In this document: positions 1 to 9,107 of the stretch, piece by piece
How positions within the stretch are numbered: the first letter of the stretch is position 1
Layout of the letters: every line of letters begins with the position of its first letter
Source of the DNA: Rhizobacter sp.
Lineage (GTDB): Bacteria > Pseudomonadota > Gammaproteobacteria > Burkholderiales > Burkholderiaceae_C
NCBI GenBank assembly: GCA_017881025.1
Contig: JADGRJ010000014.1
Location: forward strand, 1-34,631
DNA length: 34,631 nucleotides
Direction: 5' to 3'
Notes under the pieces: model-generated
What the model saw: only the letters and a program-made list of their open reading frames with translations
Told to the model about the DNA's origin: nothing
The model's database searches: none
Program-made: the position numbers and the translations under genes

Positions 1-219
1 GTGGCCGGCGTTGACACACCACAGGCCCGCGACGGCGTCGAGCACCTGGCGGCCCTCCGGCGTCCAGTAGTGCATGTCCTTGGCCTTGGCGAGCAGTCGC
101 GGTGCGGTCTTGAACTGGCGGCTGGCCGTGAACGGCATCCAGTAGGCGTCGAGCTTGGCTGGCGGCGCGGTCGACGGCGTGGCGGCCGGCGCCGCGGCGG
201 GGTTGAGGTCCTTGTGCAT
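1..219 (-). CDS. Omega-amino acid:pyruvate aminotransferase, N-terminal 73 residues (cut by window edge)
   Basis: Reverse-complement translation from the ATG at 219 is open to the window edge, which is why the ORF track (showing only an opposite-strand shadow) misses it. After an Ala/Pro-rich leader the protein reads LDAYWMPFTASRQFK, then DMHYWTPEGRQVLDAVAGLW and CVNAGH. This is the characteristic N-terminus of class III PLP-dependent omega-amino acid (beta-alanine):pyruvate transaminases, which move an amino group from beta-alanine or similar omega-amines to pyruvate. The PLP lysine lies outside the window. A GGGAG Shine-Dalgarno sits 6 nt before the ATG. The gene is divergent from aceA across about 310 bp. 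The family is clear; the exact amine substrate cannot be read from this fragment. Confidence 0.88.
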   Translation of the reverse strand, partial: MHKDLNPAAAPAATPSTAPPAKLDAYWMPFTASRQFKTAPRLLAKAKDMHYWTPEGRQVLDAVAGLWCVNAGH

Positions 220-528
220 GTGCGTCTCCCGCGCTTGCTGGCCGGTGCGGACAGCGGAGGAAAACAGAGAGTCTAGAAGAACTGCGACGCCGCCGTCCTT
301 TCACATCGGAAAACGCGGATCTCGTCATGTGAGATGATTCCGTGCTGCAGTGCCGCAAAATTTCTCATGGTGGAGGATGTTCTCCTGCAATGTGAAACAC
401 TCTCACTAAGTCATTGTCAGTATTGATATTTCTCGTCGCTCATTCATTGCCGCAACCCTGATGAATCGCGCCGGCGATTGATTACGCTGCCGGTCAACGA
501 TTCGCCTTTTTCCCTTCAGGAGGACTTC
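220..528. promoter_or_regulatory. Divergent intergenic region between the aminotransferase and aceA
   Basis: This 309-bp non-coding stretch is visibly more AT-rich than the genes beside it and must carry both divergent promoters. A TTGTCA hexamer at 414-419 could be a -35 for aceA, but I see no convincing -10 at the right distance. Weak inverted repeats, GGAG-N6-CTCC (372-385) and GTGA-N7-TCAC (392-406), lie upstream and could be regulator sites. Short arms like these also arise by chance. The aceA Shine-Dalgarno, AGGAGG, ends 5-6 nt before the ATG at 529. Confidence 0.4.
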
Positions 529-1827
<1,299 letters not shown>

Positions 1828-1845
1828 TCGCAGTCACGCGGCTCG

Positions 1846-1867
1846 GCCCCGAGGGGGCAGGCCCCTC
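1846..1867. repeat. Copy 1 of a GCCCC-GAG-GGGGC intergenic hairpin element
   Basis: GCCCCGAGGGGGCAGGCCCC follows the aceA stop and forms a 5-bp stem. A closely similar string (GCCCCCCGAGGGGGC followed by GCAGGCCTCCC) occurs at 14878-14906 before the ABC ATPase gene. I recall such elements as widespread between genes in Burkholderiales. Only these two copies are visible here. Confidence 0.45.
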
Positions 1868-1875
1868 TCTTGCTT

Positions 1876-1907
1876 CGCCCGACGGTTCCGTCGGGCGATT
1901 TTCTTTT
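1876..1907 (+). terminator. Intrinsic terminator of aceA
   Basis: A perfect 9-bp stem, CGCCCGACG / CGTCGGGCG, closed by a GTTC tetraloop, is followed by ATTTTCTTTT. It begins 48 nt after the aceA stop. This is a textbook rho-independent terminator and isolates aceA from opgG. Confidence 0.9.
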
Positions 1908-2016
1908 GGGACCTGTCGATGGGCTGGAATTCGGCCAATCGCCCCCACATGCACGGGTTGTGTCGGCGCGGCGGCGACCGGCGCGTTTCTCCGGCCGGTC
2001 CGGGCACCCAGAAAAA

Positions 2017-3549
2017 ATGACCGCTTTCTCCGATCGATTCTTCCGCTCGCTCCTGGCCGCGCTGATCCTCCTCGCCAGCGCATCGCTGGCCCAGGCGTTC
2101 GGCCTGGACGACGTCGGCGCGCGTGCCAGCAGCCTCGCCTCCCGGCCGTACAAGGCGCCGGCCGTGACCCTGCCGACGCAGTTGCGCGAGCTCGACTACG
2201 ACGCCTACCGCGACATCCGCTTCCGCCCCGAGAAGGCCCTCTGGCGCGCCGAGAAGCTGCCATTCGAGCTGATGTTCTTCCACCAGGGGCGCGCTGTCCC
2301 CGAGCCGGTGCGGATCAACATTGTCGAGCCGGCCGGCGAGCGGGTCGTCGCCTTCGACCCGGCCCTGTTCGACTACGGCAAGAACAAGTTCGAACCGCAG
2401 ACCTTGAGCGGCCTCGGATTCAACGGCCTTCGAGTCCACCACGCGATCAACAAGCCCGGCTATAAGGACGAGGTCGTCGTCTTCCAGGGCGCGAGCTACT
2501 TTCGCGCGCTCGGCAAGGGGCAGTCTTACGGCCTCTCGGCGCGCGGGCTCGCGGTCGACACCGCCGCTCCGGAAGGCGAGGAGTTCCCGCGCTTCGTCGA
2601 GTTCTGGATCGAACGGCCGCGCGCCAATGCCACCTCGCTGACGATCTATGCGCTGCTCGACTCGCGCCGCGTCGCCGGCGCCTACCGCTTCGTCCTGACG
2701 CCCGGGGTGGAGACGACGATGCAGGTGACGGCGCGGCTCTATCTGCGCGACAAGATCGGCAAGCTCGGCATCGCGCCGCTGACGAGCATGTTCAGCTTCG
2801 GCGAGAACCAGCCCGGCCGCGACGACTACCGCCCCGAGGTTCACGATTCCGACGGCCTGTCGATCCAGCTCGGCGACGGCGAATGGATCTGGCGCCCGCT
2901 CGTCAATCCGCGCCGACTCCTCGTGACTTCGTTCGGGACGAGCAACCCACGCGGCTTCGGCCTGATGCAGCGCGACCGCTCGCCGGCGAGCTACGAGGAC
3001 CCCGAGGCGCTCTACGAACGGCGACCGAGCGCATGGATCGAGCCGGTCGGCCACTGGGGTGCCGGCCGCATCGAGCTGGTGCAGATCCCGACACCCGACG
3101 AGACCAACGACAACATCGTCGCCTTCTGGGTGCCGCAGTCGCTGCCGTCACCCGGCAAGCCGCTCGACATCGCGTACAGGATCCACTGGCAGAGCGCGGG
3201 CACGACCCCCGCCGGCAAGGGCTGGGTCGTGCAGACGCGGCGCGGCCGCGGCTTCGGCAAGAAGGTCGATGGCGAGATCAACTACGTCGTCGACTTCGAC
3301 GGCCCGGCGCTGCGCTCGCTCGCGGCGTCGGCCGACGTCGAGCCGGTGATCTGGGTCGATGCCAACGCCGAGGTGCGCGAGCGCAACCTCTTCAAGAACC
3401 CGGTCAGCGGCGCCTGGCGCATGACCGTTCGCATCAAGCGCAACGACGCGGCCAAGCCGGTCGAGCTGCGCGGCTACCTGAAGCAACAGCAATCGACACT
3501 GACCGAGACATGGAGCTACATCCTTCCCGCCGAGGCCGACAGGCCATGA
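2017..3549 (+). CDS. opgG: Periplasmic glucan biosynthesis protein OpgG (MdoG)
   Basis: OpgG acts in the periplasm on the beta-glucan backbone made by OpgH to produce osmoregulated periplasmic glucans. The 510-residue product matches the family length of about 510. It opens with a cleavable signal peptide (hydrophobic LLAALILLASASLAQA, then FGLDDV) and continues with typical OpgG segments such as SSLASRPYKAP, LRELDYDAYRDIRFRPE, GASYFRALGKGQSYGLSARGLA and FGENQPGRDDYRPEVHDSDG. The start is ATG 2017; the longer track start has no signal peptide at its front and runs through the aceA terminator. The stop overlaps the opgH start in an ATGA, indicating a translationally coupled opgGH operon. Assignment is firm. 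Confidence 0.96.
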   Translation: MTAFSDRFFRSLLAALILLASASLAQAFGLDDVGARASSLASRPYKAPAVTLPTQLRELDYDAYRDIRFRPEKALWRAEKLPFELMFFHQGRAVPEPVRINIVEPAGERVVAFDPALFDYGKNKFEPQTLSGLGFNGLRVHHAINKPGYKDEVVVFQGASYFRALGKGQSYGLSARGLAVDTAAPEGEEFPRFVEFWIERPRANATSLTIYALLDSRRVAGAYRFVLTPGVETTMQVTARLYLRDKIGKLGIAPLTSMFSFGENQPGRDDYRPEVHDSDGLSIQLGDGEWIWRPLVNPRRLLVTSFGTSNPRGFGLMQRDRSPASYEDPEALYERRPSAWIEPVGHWGAGRIELVQIPTPDETNDNIVAFWVPQSLPSPGKPLDIAYRIHWQSAGTTPAGKGWVVQTRRGRGFGKKVDGEINYVVDFDGPALRSLAASADVEPVIWVDANAEVRERNLFKNPVSGAWRMTVRIKRNDAAKPVELRGYLKQQQSTLTETWSYILPAEADRP

Positions 3550-5783
3550 CGATGCCGGTGGCGCACCCGCCGCTCCAGCGCAGCTCGATGCCGGCCGTGC
3601 CGTGGGCCGGCTCGCCGCTCGGCCGGCCACTGCGCCGCCTGCTCGGCCGTGGGCCGCGAGTTCCGAAACGGCGCGCCAGCGATGCGCGCCCGCTCATGCT
3701 GCGCAGGCTCGTGTTGCTCGTCCTCGTCCTCCTCGGCGCGTACGTCGGCACGCAGGCGATGGCCGAGGTGCTGCCCGAGCGCGGCGCGGCGCTGGCCGAG
3801 CGTGGCCTGCTCGTCCTCTTCGGCATCCTCTTCGCCTGGATCTCGGCCGGCTTCTGGACCGGCGTGATGGGCGCGGGCGTGCTTCTCTTCGGCCGCGGTG
3901 GCAGCCCGCTCATGCGCGGCCTCGCCAGCGAGCCGCTGCGGCCGCTCGATCCGGCGGCGCGAACGGCGATCGTGATGCCGATCTGCAACGAGCACGTTCC
4001 GACGGTCTTCGGCGGCCTCGCGGCGACGATCGACTCGCTGGTCGCGACCGGCGAATCGGAGAACTTCGACGTCTACGTGCTGAGCGACACGTCCGACACC
4101 GACATCCGCGCCGCCGAGCACGCGGCCTGGAGCGAGCTCGCCGGCCGCATCGCCGCCGACAGCTCCGGCGAGAGCCCGGCGTTGCAGGTCCACTACCGCT
4201 GGCGCCAGCAGCGCGTCAAGAGGAAGGCCGGCAACGTCGCCGACTTCTGCCGCCGCTGGGGTGACGCCTACCGCTACCTCGTCGTCCTCGACGCCGACAG
4301 CGTCATGACCGGCGAGTGCCTGACGACACTGGTGCGGATGATGGAAGCGCACCGCGACGCCGGCATCATCCAGACCGCGCCGCGCGCGGTCGGCCACGAG
4401 ACGCTGCACGGCCGCGTCCAGCAGTTCTCGGCGCGCGCCTACGGGCCGCTCTTCACCGCCGGCATGCGCTTCTGGCAGCTCGGCGAATCGCACTACTGGG
4501 GCCACAACGCGATCCTGCGCATGGCGCCGTTCATGGCCCACTGCGCGCTCGCGCCGCTGCCGGGCGACGGGCCGCTCTCGGGCGAGGTGATGTCGCACGA
4601 CTTCGTCGAGGCGGCGCTGATGCGCCGCGCCGGCTGGAAGGTCTGGGTCGCCGACGAGCTCGACGGCAGCTACGAGCAGGTGCCGCCGAACCTCCTCGCC
4701 GAGCTGCAGCGCGATCGCCGCTGGTGCCACGGCAACCTGCAGAACTCGCGACTGATGTTCGAGCCGCGCCTGCACGCGGTCCATCGCACGGCGTTCCTGA
4801 CCGGCGTCCTCGCCTATGCGTCGTCGCCGCTCTGGCTCGCGTTCCTCCTGCTGTCGACGCTGCTGTTCGCGCAGAACGCCGGCAACGATCCGACCTATTT
4901 CCCCGAGCCGTATCAGCTGTTCCCGGTCTGGCCGACCGCCAACGTCGCCCTGATGCTGACGCTGTTCGGCCTCACCGCCGTGCTGCTGCTCGCGCCGAAG
5001 GTGCTCGCGCTCGTCGCGTTGATCGAGTTTGTCCATTCGCTCCTGCTCGCGCCGGTGCGGATGCTCTTCCACAGCCAGTTCGTGCTCGCCGCGCTCACCG
5101 GCTGGCGCCTCGACTGGAAGTCGCCGCCGCGCGATGACGCCTCGACGTCATGGCGCGAAGCGGCCGCGCGCCACGGCGTCCACACCATCCTCGCGGTCGC
5201 CTGGATCACGGCGATCGTCGTCACCAGCGAGGCGTTCCCGTGGTGGCTGTCGCCGATCCTCGCCGGCCTGCTGTCGGCGATCCCGCTCTCGGTGTTGACG
5301 AGCCGGGTCAAGATCGGCCGCGCGCTGCGCCGCCGCGGCCTGATGCTGACACCGGAAGAGAGCCGCGAGCCGCGCGTCCTGCAGGAAGCACGCCGCGCCG
5401 GCGCGGCGGTCGCCGCCCGCCTCGCGACGCTGCGCGCCGCGGTCGCCGATCGCAGCGTCCAGCGGCGCGTCGTCGCCGCGCTGCCGGCGCGCCAGCCGCC
5501 GCGCGCCGCCAAGGCCGACGCCGAAGCGGGACGCATCGAGCGGGCGCTGCGCGACGGACCCGAGGCGCTCGTTGGCGACGACGGCTTGCGCCTTCTCTCG
5601 AGTCGTTCCGCGCTCGCCGTCCTGCACCGTGAAGTCATCGCCCGTCGAGCCCATCCCGATTGGTGGCGCGGGCAGGAGGACGTGGTGGCCGACCACGCGC
5701 CGACCTTGCCGATGGCGCAGTGGCCCGACGAGTCCGACGCCGCGAGCGGCTTGAATCGCGAGCCCGCAACCGAGCCGCTTTGA
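3546..5783 (+). CDS. opgH: Glucans biosynthesis glucosyltransferase OpgH (MdoH)
   Basis: This inner-membrane family-2 glycosyltransferase polymerises glucose from UDP-glucose into the OPG backbone and exports it. The 745-residue product has two N-terminal membrane segments (around residues 54-70 and 85-115) and a cytosolic GT2 domain starting TAIVMPICNEH. The nucleotide/metal site LVVLDADS is near residues 245-252 and the QRDRRW processivity motif at 388-393. Several further membrane helices follow, then an Arg/Ala-rich cytosolic tail. It is somewhat shorter than the E. coli protein (about 850 residues), mainly at the N-terminus. The start ATG lies inside the opgG stop (ATGA). The track's 966-residue version only extends the frame backwards through opgG. 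Confidence 0.95.
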   Translation: MTMPVAHPPLQRSSMPAVPWAGSPLGRPLRRLLGRGPRVPKRRASDARPLMLRRLVLLVLVLLGAYVGTQAMAEVLPERGAALAERGLLVLFGILFAWISAGFWTGVMGAGVLLFGRGGSPLMRGLASEPLRPLDPAARTAIVMPICNEHVPTVFGGLAATIDSLVATGESENFDVYVLSDTSDTDIRAAEHAAWSELAGRIAADSSGESPALQVHYRWRQQRVKRKAGNVADFCRRWGDAYRYLVVLDADSVMTGECLTTLVRMMEAHRDAGIIQTAPRAVGHETLHGRVQQFSARAYGPLFTAGMRFWQLGESHYWGHNAILRMAPFMAHCALAPLPGDGPLSGEVMSHDFVEAALMRRAGWKVWVADELDGSYEQVPPNLLAELQRDRRWCHGNLQNSRLMFEPRLHAVHRTAFLTGVLAYASSPLWLAFLLLSTLLFAQNAGNDPTYFPEPYQLFPVWPTANVALMLTLFGLTAVLLLAPKVLALVALIEFVHSLLLAPVRMLFHSQFVLAALTGWRLDWKSPPRDDASTSWREAAARHGVHTILAVAWITAIVVTSEAFPWWLSPILAGLLSAIPLSVLTSRVKIGRALRRRGLMLTPEESREPRVLQEARRAGAAVAARLATLRAAVADRSVQRRVVAALPARQPPRAAKADAEAGRIERALRDGPEALVGDDGLRLLSSRSALAVLHREVIARRAHPDWWRGQEDVVADHAPTLPMAQWPDESDAASGLNREPATEPL

Positions 5784-5819
5784 CCCGTCGATCGCCTTTC
5801 GGGTAAGGTCGGCGCGCCG

Positions 5820-5839
5820 GGCGACGCGAGCGCGTCGCC
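5820..5839. other. Hairpin between opgH and the CoA-binding gene
   Basis: GGCGACGC-GAGC-GCGTCGCC is a perfect 8-bp stem with a tetraloop in the 66-bp gap after opgH, ending 10 nt before the next ATG. It lacks a T-run, so it may be a weak terminator, a transcript stabiliser or an element affecting the next start. The sequence alone does not decide. Confidence 0.4.
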
Positions 5840-5849
5840 GCTGCGCTGC

Positions 5850-6311
5850 ATGGCCGACGACATCGCGACCCTTCGCCGCATCCTGCGCACGAGCCGGACG
5901 ATCGCCGTCGTCGGTCTGTCGGCCGAATGGCACCGGCCGAGCTACTTCGCCGCCAAGTACATGCAGGAGCACGGCTACCGGATCATCCCGGTCAACCCGC
6001 GCTACACCGAGGTCCTCGGCGAGCGCTGCCACGCGTCGCTGGCGACGATCGACGTGCCGGTCGACATCGTCGACGTCTTCCGCCGCACCGAGGACGTGCT
6101 GCCGATCGCCGAGCAGGCGATCGCGATCGGCGCGAAGTGCCTGTGGCAGCAGATCGGCGTCAAGAACGAGGCGGCGGCCGCGCTCGCCGCCGGCGCCGGG
6201 CTCGACGTCGTCATGGACCGCTGCGTCAAGATCGAGCACGCGCGCCTGTTCGGCGGCCTCAACTGGGCCGGCGTCAACACCGGCGTGATCTCGGCGCGCC
6301 GACCCGTCTGA
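5850..6311 (+). CDS. CoA-binding (YccU/COG1832-type) domain protein
   Basis: A 153-residue single-domain Rossmann-fold protein of the CoA_binding family. The N-terminal nucleotide-binding strand and loop reads IAVVGLSAEWHRPSY, followed by GYRIIPVNPRY. Further family segments are VDIVDVFRRTEDVLPI, CLWQQIGVKNEAA and the C-terminal VMDRCVKIEHARL. Members bind CoA or a related nucleotide and are often linked to acyl or redox metabolism; no enzymatic reaction can be assigned. It starts with ATG 5850 and has no strong Shine-Dalgarno. It lies 33 bp upstream of metY on the same strand and is probably co-transcribed with it. Confidence 0.85.
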   Translation: MADDIATLRRILRTSRTIAVVGLSAEWHRPSYFAAKYMQEHGYRIIPVNPRYTEVLGERCHASLATIDVPVDIVDVFRRTEDVLPIAEQAIAIGAKCLWQQIGVKNEAAAALAAGAGLDVVMDRCVKIEHARLFGGLNWAGVNTGVISARRPV

Positions 6312-6344
6312 ACGACGGCACTCACCGACCGAACGAAGCTCGTC

Positions 6345-7646
6345 ATGCCCGACCACCGCTTCCAGCCCGAGACGCTCGCGATCCACGCCGGCCAGATCCC
6401 CGACGCCGCGACCGGAGCGCGCGCGTTGCCGATCTACCAGACGACGAGCTTCGTCTTCGACAGCGCCGACCACGCCGCGAGCCTGTTCAACCTGCAGACC
6501 TTCGGCAACGTCTACTCGCGCCTGTCCAACCCGACCGTCGCCGTCCTCGAGGAGCGCGTCGCCGCGCTCGAGGGCGGCCGCGCCGCGCTGGCGTCAGCGA
6601 GCGGCATGGCGGCCGAGGCGATGGCGCTCTTGACGCTGCTGCAGCAGGGCGACCACGTCGTCGCGGCCGGCGCGCTCTACGGCGGCAGCGTCAGCATGCT
6701 CGCCGTCAATCTGGCCAGGCTCGGCATCGAGACGACCTTCGTCGACGCGAGGTCGATCGACGCCTTCGCCGCGGCGATGCGGCCGACGACGCGCGCCGTC
6801 TTCGCCGAAAGCCTCGGCAACCCGAGCCTGCAGGTGCTCGACATTGCCGCCGTCGCCGCAGTCGCGCACGGGCACGGGGTGCCGCTCGTCGTCGACAACA
6901 CGGTGCCGTCGCCGTTCCTGTGCAACCCGATCCGTTTCGGCGCCGACATCGTCGTCCATTCGGCGACCAAGTACCTCGGCGGCCACGGCACGACGCTCGC
7001 CGGCGTGATGGTCGAAAGCGGCCGCTTCCCGTGGGACAACGGCAAGTTCCCGGGGATGACCGAGCCGTCGAAGGGCTACCACGGCGTCAGGTTCTTCGAG
7101 ACCTTCGGCGACTTCGGCTTCACGATGCGCGCGCGCATGGAGACGCTGCGCGTCTACGGTGCCGCCCTCGCGCCGACGAGCGCCTGGCAGATCTTGCAAG
7201 GCATCGAGACGCTGCCGCTGCGCATGGAGCGCCATTGCGCCAACGCCCTCGCGGTCGCGCGCTTCCTCGAGGCGCATCCGCGCGTCGGCTGGGTCAACTA
7301 CCCGGGCCTGCGCGAGCATGCGGATCACGCGCTCGTCGCCAGGCAGATGCGAACGGTGGGCGAGACGCCGGGCGCATCGGGCCTGCTCGCGTTCGGCGTC
7401 AAGGGCGGCCTCGCCGCCGGCGTCCGCTTCATCGAGGCGGCGCAGCTCATGAGCCACCTCGCCAACATCGGCGACACGCGAACCCTCGTCATCCATCCGG
7501 CGTCGACGACGCATCGCCAGCTCGACGAGGCGCAACAGCTCGCGGCCGGCGTGGCGCAGGACATGGTGCGGATCTCGGTCGGCCTCGAGCACGTCGACGA
7601 CATCCTCTGGGACATCGACCAGGCGCTCGCCGCCGTGGCTGCCTAG
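6345..7646 (+). CDS. metY: O-acetylhomoserine sulfhydrylase (O-acetylhomoserine aminocarboxypropyltransferase)
   Basis: A PLP enzyme of the Cys/Met metabolism family that forms homocysteine from O-acetylhomoserine and sulfide (direct sulfhydrylation). The 433-residue length fits MetY better than the shorter (roughly 380-400 residue) cystathionine enzymes. Diagnostic segments are the N-terminal ETLAIHAGQ, YQTTSFVF, YSRLSNPT, LVVDNTVPSPFLCNPI and the Schiff-base lysine in HSATKYLGGHG (K209). The C-terminus has the family LVIHPASTTH followed by VRISVGLEHVDDI. MetY-type length and the FPGMTEPSKGYHG insert argue against cystathionine gamma-synthase. It follows the CoA-binding gene closely and precedes the TM2 protein by 18 bp. 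Confidence 0.94.
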   Translation: MPDHRFQPETLAIHAGQIPDAATGARALPIYQTTSFVFDSADHAASLFNLQTFGNVYSRLSNPTVAVLEERVAALEGGRAALASASGMAAEAMALLTLLQQGDHVVAAGALYGGSVSMLAVNLARLGIETTFVDARSIDAFAAAMRPTTRAVFAESLGNPSLQVLDIAAVAAVAHGHGVPLVVDNTVPSPFLCNPIRFGADIVVHSATKYLGGHGTTLAGVMVESGRFPWDNGKFPGMTEPSKGYHGVRFFETFGDFGFTMRARMETLRVYGAALAPTSAWQILQGIETLPLRMERHCANALAVARFLEAHPRVGWVNYPGLREHADHALVARQMRTVGETPGASGLLAFGVKGGLAAGVRFIEAAQLMSHLANIGDTRTLVIHPASTTHRQLDEAQQLAAGVAQDMVRISVGLEHVDDILWDIDQALAAVAA

Positions 7647-7664
7647 CTTCTCCGCAGCGAACCG

Positions 7665-9080
7665 ATGTCGCCCCCACCGAGCTCCGTTCCGGCGCCGGTG
7701 GCGATCGCGCCGCAGCGCGAGGACAGGCGCCTCAAGGCGCTCGGTCTCGTCCTGCTCGCCGCCGGCGGTGCCTGCCTGGCCTGGCTCTCGAACCATCTGA
7801 GCGTTGAGTGGCCGGTCTCGCCGGCGCGTTTCGCCGTGTTCGCGGCGATCTGCGTGATGGCGGCGAACCTGCTCGCGGTCGGCCTCCTCGTCCTTGCCGC
7901 CGGTTGCGGCAAGACCCACTCGGCGAGCGCGCCGGGCCGCCGTCGCGCTGCCGTACTGCTGCGCATCGTCCTCGCCAACGTGCTCGCGCCCGCTGTGCTG
8001 TTCACGATCATCAGCCAGGATCCCGAGCTCGCTGCCGAGGCCGAGCGGCAAGGCTGGGACGCGTGGGTGGCGGGCATTTCGGCCGCACTGCTCGTGATCG
8101 GGTGGCGCCTGTGGCGGCGCAGCCGGCAGTACGGCGCGCTCGGCGCCGACGAGGCGATGGCGCGCGACCGGCGCGCGCCTGTGCTCTATCTGCGCTCTTT
8201 CGTCGACGATGGCGAGGCGGTCATCGACGGCAGCGTCTCGGCGCTGGTCCGGCGCGGCACGAAGATCTTCGCTCCCGTCACTCCCGAGCAGGAGATGGCG
8301 GAGATCCTCGCCCACGTCGGCCCCGTGGTGGCGATCGGCAAGCCCGGCGAGCCGTTGCCCGAGCTCGGCGCGGCGCGGCTCTACGTCTCCGACGACCAAT
8401 GGCAAGCCAAGGTCATCGAGCTGATGGACAAGGCCGCGCTGGTCGTGATCCGGCTCGGCGCTTCGCCCGGGCTGCTCTGGGAAATCGAGCAGTCGCTCGA
8501 AAGGCTGCCGCGGCGGCGGATCATCTTCGCCGTCCTCGGCAGCGCGGCGCTCGCGCCCGCGCTCGCGGCACGCCTGGCCGCCGTTCTCGGCCCGACGTTC
8601 GAGCTCGTGCTGCCGCAGCCGGCCCCGGTCGGCTGGCTGGCCGCGCTGTACCGGGACCCGCGTCGTCGCATCGGCGGCTTCGTCTGCTTCGCCGCCGACG
8701 CCACCGCATGCGCCGTTCCGGTTCAACTCTGGCCCATGCACTGGCAGGACGTGCCTTATCTGGTGATGGCGCGACCTTCGGCCGCGCCGCTGCGTCGCGC
8801 CTTGCGCGAGGTCTTCGCCCGGCTCGAGCTGCCCGGCTCCGACAGCGCCGGCCGCTCCCGCGCGGTCGCCGCGCTTCTGGCGGTCTTCTTCGGCTGGTCC
8901 GGGGCGCACTGGTTCTATCTCGGCCGGCGCCGCCTGGGCGTGATCTACATCCTGACGATCCCGCTCCTGTTCGCGCCGCTCTTCCTCGGTTTCTGGGACG
9001 CCTTTCGTTTCATCTGGATCGATCGCGCCGAGTTCGACTCGCGTTTCTCCGCCCTCGGCAGCACCTCGCCCGGCGCGTAA
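7665..9080 (+). CDS. Multi-pass membrane protein with an RSFxDD cytosolic domain and a C-terminal TM2 domain
   Basis: I do not know a named function. The 471 residues begin with four predicted membrane helices (about 24-42, 55-80, 94-116, 133-150). A soluble alpha/beta region follows, starting APVLYLRSFVDDGEAV and containing ARLYVSDDQWQAKVIELM and then VVIRLGASPGLLWEIEQSL. That order of motifs resembles TIR/SEFIR-like or nucleotide-binding folds, but this is my inference. The C-terminus (about 400-455) is a TM2 domain: two hydrophobic helices around the signature GWSGAHWFYLGRRRLG and a following WDAFRFIWID. It starts 18 bp after metY and ends 27 bp before the acyl-CoA ligase, so it may be part of a longer transcript. 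No enzymatic residue can be assigned with certainty. Confidence 0.75.
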   Translation: MSPPPSSVPAPVAIAPQREDRRLKALGLVLLAAGGACLAWLSNHLSVEWPVSPARFAVFAAICVMAANLLAVGLLVLAAGCGKTHSASAPGRRRAAVLLRIVLANVLAPAVLFTIISQDPELAAEAERQGWDAWVAGISAALLVIGWRLWRRSRQYGALGADEAMARDRRAPVLYLRSFVDDGEAVIDGSVSALVRRGTKIFAPVTPEQEMAEILAHVGPVVAIGKPGEPLPELGAARLYVSDDQWQAKVIELMDKAALVVIRLGASPGLLWEIEQSLERLPRRRIIFAVLGSAALAPALAARLAAVLGPTFELVLPQPAPVGWLAALYRDPRRRIGGFVCFAADATACAVPVQLWPMHWQDVPYLVMARPSAAPLRRALREVFARLELPGSDSAGRSRAVAALLAVFFGWSGAHWFYLGRRRLGVIYILTIPLLFAPLFLGFWDAFRFIWIDRAEFDSRFSALGSTSPGA

Positions 9081-9107
9081 CATGGCCGCGAGGCAGGACG
9101 GACGGTC

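Noticed and set aside
1-276. Plus-strand 91-residue frame at the left edge
   Set aside because: It is the shadow of the aminotransferase gene on the minus strand, whose translation matches a known family.
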